Below are positions 62,480 to 64,000 of a stretch of 64,000 nucleotides of DNA, piece by piece; positions within the stretch are counted from its first letter, which is position 1, and the number at the start of each line of letters is the position of its first letter. The position numbers and the translations under genes are program-made. This stretch comes from Gaiellasilicea sp963794385 (GTDB taxonomy: Bacteria; Actinomycetota; Thermoleophilia; Gaiellales; Gaiellaceae): contig CAWCDT010000020.1 in the NCBI GenBank assembly GCA_963794385.1, forward strand, positions 1 to 64,000, in the 5' to 3' direction. A model generated the notes under the pieces. It did not search any database. It worked only from the letters and a program-made list of their open reading frames with translations, and was not told the origin of the DNA.

Positions 62480-63398
62480 ATGACTGAGCTACAGCGGTAT
62501 CTGGCCGAGGAGATCGCCGAGGATCATGCGGACGGACTCGTGTCCCGCCGCGAGGCATTGCGTCGCCTGGGGCTACTCGGTTTGAGCGGCGCCGCGGCTG
62601 CGTCGTTGCTCGCGGCGATCGTGGCGGACGAAGCCAAGGCGAGGCTGCGTGCCCCATCCAGGGCCGGGACGGCAGCGGGCCCGAGCGAGGCGGAGCTCGC
62701 GACGGCGGCGCGCCCGACTCGTGAGATCGTCTTTCGCGGGCCTGGCGGGCGGAGGCTGATGGGCGCGTGGGCAGCGGCGACTCGGCCCCGTGGGGGCGTG
62801 CTGGTGATCCACGAGAACCGGGGGCTCAACGACTCGATCCGTTCCGTGGCAGGCCGTCTGGCGGGAAGCGGCTACTCGGCGCTGGCGATCGATCTGCTGT
62901 CGGAGGAGGGTGGCACCGGGTCGTTCGACGGACGAGTTCGAAGCGATGGCCGCGCTCGGAGCCGCTCCTCCGTCCCGATTCGTCGCGGACATGAAAGCGG
63001 GGGTGACGGAGCTTCGCCGTCGGCTCCCGGGGAAGAAGGTCGCGGCGACCGGGTTCTGCTTCGGCGGGGGAATGACATGGCTCCTGCTCGCCTCGAAGGA
63101 GGCCCGCCTGGCCGCCGCCGTCCCCTTCTACGGCCCCTTCCCCGAGGGCGGGAACCTCACGGGCGCGAAGGCGGCCGTGCTCGGGATCTACGCGGAGCTC
63201 GACTCGAGGGTCAATGCCAGCCGCGCGGCCGCGCGTACCGCGCTTCGTAGAGCCGGTCTTCGGCACCAGATCGTTACCTACCCGGGCGTCGACCACGCGT
63301 TCTTCAACCCGACCGGATCGCGGCACGACCCGGCCGCCGCGGCGGCCGCTTACCGTCGCATGCTCACCTGGTTCGGGACGCACGTCGCGACCTCGTAG
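62480..63398 (+). CDS. Dienelactone hydrolase family protein with Tat-like signal, +1 frameshift
   Basis: Corrected length is about 305 residues. The N terminus holds SRREALRRLGLLGLSGAAAA, a twin-arginine-like signal. The domain starts EIVFRGPGGRRLMGAWAAAT, then GGVLVIHENRGLNDSIRSVA. Near 62927 one extra base shifts the frame and it continues TDEFEAMAALGAAPPSRFVA. The catalytic Cys is in ATGFCFGGGMTWLL, and the His in TYPGVDHAFFNPTGS; the Asp is in the region AELDSRVN. Such enzymes hydrolyse cyclic esters, though many act on other substrates. The start lies 38 bases after the TIR gene. Confidence 0.82.
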
Positions 63399-63485
63399 GT
63401 CGGCGGGGGTGCGGGAAACCGTACTCCGAAACGCGTGGCCACCCTACTGCGCGAGCGCAGCACGGGTGCGAGCCTCGAGAACAGG

Positions 63486-64000
63486 ATGAACGGCAGCCAC
63501 GCGATCACGTACCCACTCGCGCGGAGCCGCACGTCAGTACGCCCCGTCTCGCCCGGGCTGGACGCGCTGGTCGCGTCGGTTCGCGCCGCCGCGGCGATTC
63601 CGGCCGACTGGGGGCAGACCTCGCGCCTCGTCGCCGACCAGCTGCGTCGCCACCTGCCCTCGCCCCGCGTGCTCACGGCCGAGCAACGGCGCGGGGATCC
63701 GGACACCTACCGGAGTCACCCGCTCTACATCTCACCCGACGGCGCGTTCTCGATCGTCGGCCTGGTCTGGCGCCCGGGGCAGGTCACGCCGATCCACGAT
63801 CACGTGACCTGGTGCGTGTTCGGCGTCATCCAGGGCGTCGAATACGAGGAGCTCTTCACGCTCGACGAGCAGTCCGGCTGCCTCGTTCCGGCGGGAGGAA
63901 GCGCGAACGGGACCGGAGAGGTGAGCGGGTTCGCCCCGCCCGGCGACATCCACCGCGTCCGCAACTCCGGCGACCGGACCGCGATCTCGATCCACGTCTA
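63486..64000 (+). CDS. Cysteine-dioxygenase-like cupin (cut by window edge)
   Basis: The first 171 residues are present. The frame starts ATG 63486 (MNGSHAITYPLARSRTSVRP). The metal-binding core is WRPGQVTPIHDHVTWCVFGV followed by IQGVEYEEL, and APPGDIHRVRNSGDRTAISI; the HxH pair, a Glu and a third His match the non-haem iron site of cysteine dioxygenase/PCO-type cupins. The 3' end lies outside the window. Substrate is not certain. Confidence 0.75.
   Translation, partial: MNGSHAITYPLARSRTSVRPVSPGLDALVASVRAAAAIPADWGQTSRLVADQLRRHLPSPRVLTAEQRRGDPDTYRSHPLYISPDGAFSIVGLVWRPGQVTPIHDHVTWCVFGVIQGVEYEELFTLDEQSGCLVPAGGSANGTGEVSGFAPPGDIHRVRNSGDRTAISIHV

Overview
The window is a chromosome segment of a high-GC bacterium, most likely an actinobacterium of the Thermoleophilia (Gaiellales/Solirubrobacterales type). 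The order comF-raiA-secA-prfB-ftsE-ftsX-smpB-ssrA, the ANTAR, DUF3618 and LemA/DUF2207 families and the GTG/TTG-rich start codons fit this. The class-level assignment is inference; no 16S rRNA gene is present.

Layout. 1-6.5 kb: end of a tRNA gene, an ANTAR regulator, a shattered collagen-like secreted gene, and small accessory genes, several with frameshifts. 6.6-11.3 kb: CBS protein, thrS, infC, rpmI, and rplT joined in frame to a TrmH/SpoU methyltransferase. 11.4-21.9 kb: LemA/DUF2207 pair, two tandem methyltransferases, pheST, a cell-wall amidase, a cupredoxin-like protein, and a cluster of small membrane proteins. 21.9-27.7 kb: a 2-oxo acid dehydrogenase operon (E1 alpha, E1 beta, E2, two small genes, E3) closed by a strong terminator. 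27.9-37.6 kb: hisC-like aminotransferase, then LCP ligase, UDP-glucose dehydrogenase, nucleotidyltransferase and cupin (cell-envelope glycopolymer supply), then MerR, ahcY, mtnA (methylthio/SAH salvage) and another nucleotidyltransferase. 37.6-50.4 kb: conserved secretion, translation and division block with comF, raiA, secA, prfB (programmed frameshift), ftsEX, a SUV3-like helicase, SemiSWEET, smpB and tmRNA. 50.4-64 kb: accessory region downstream of tmRNA with a SLATT-like membrane protein, a secreted GH15 enzyme opposite a secreted galactose-oxidase-like protein with Ig repeats, a TIR-multi-TM protein, a dienelactone hydrolase and a truncated cysteine-dioxygenase-like gene.

Two global observations matter most. 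(1) At least nine conserved ORFs are broken by single-base frameshifts, mostly +1 insertions, and one of them is secA; this points to consensus errors, so these genes are annotated across the break. (2) About sixteen operon-head genes carry a TANNNT (-10-like) hexamer 6-8 nt before the start codon, which implies widespread leaderless transcription. At three divergent gene pairs the two -10 boxes overlap.

The best candidates for undescribed biology are the TIR-TM-(TIR-like)-TM protein at 60.2-62.4 kb and the SLATT-like protein directly after tmRNA. Neither has a recognisable partner in the window, so a defence role is only inferred.
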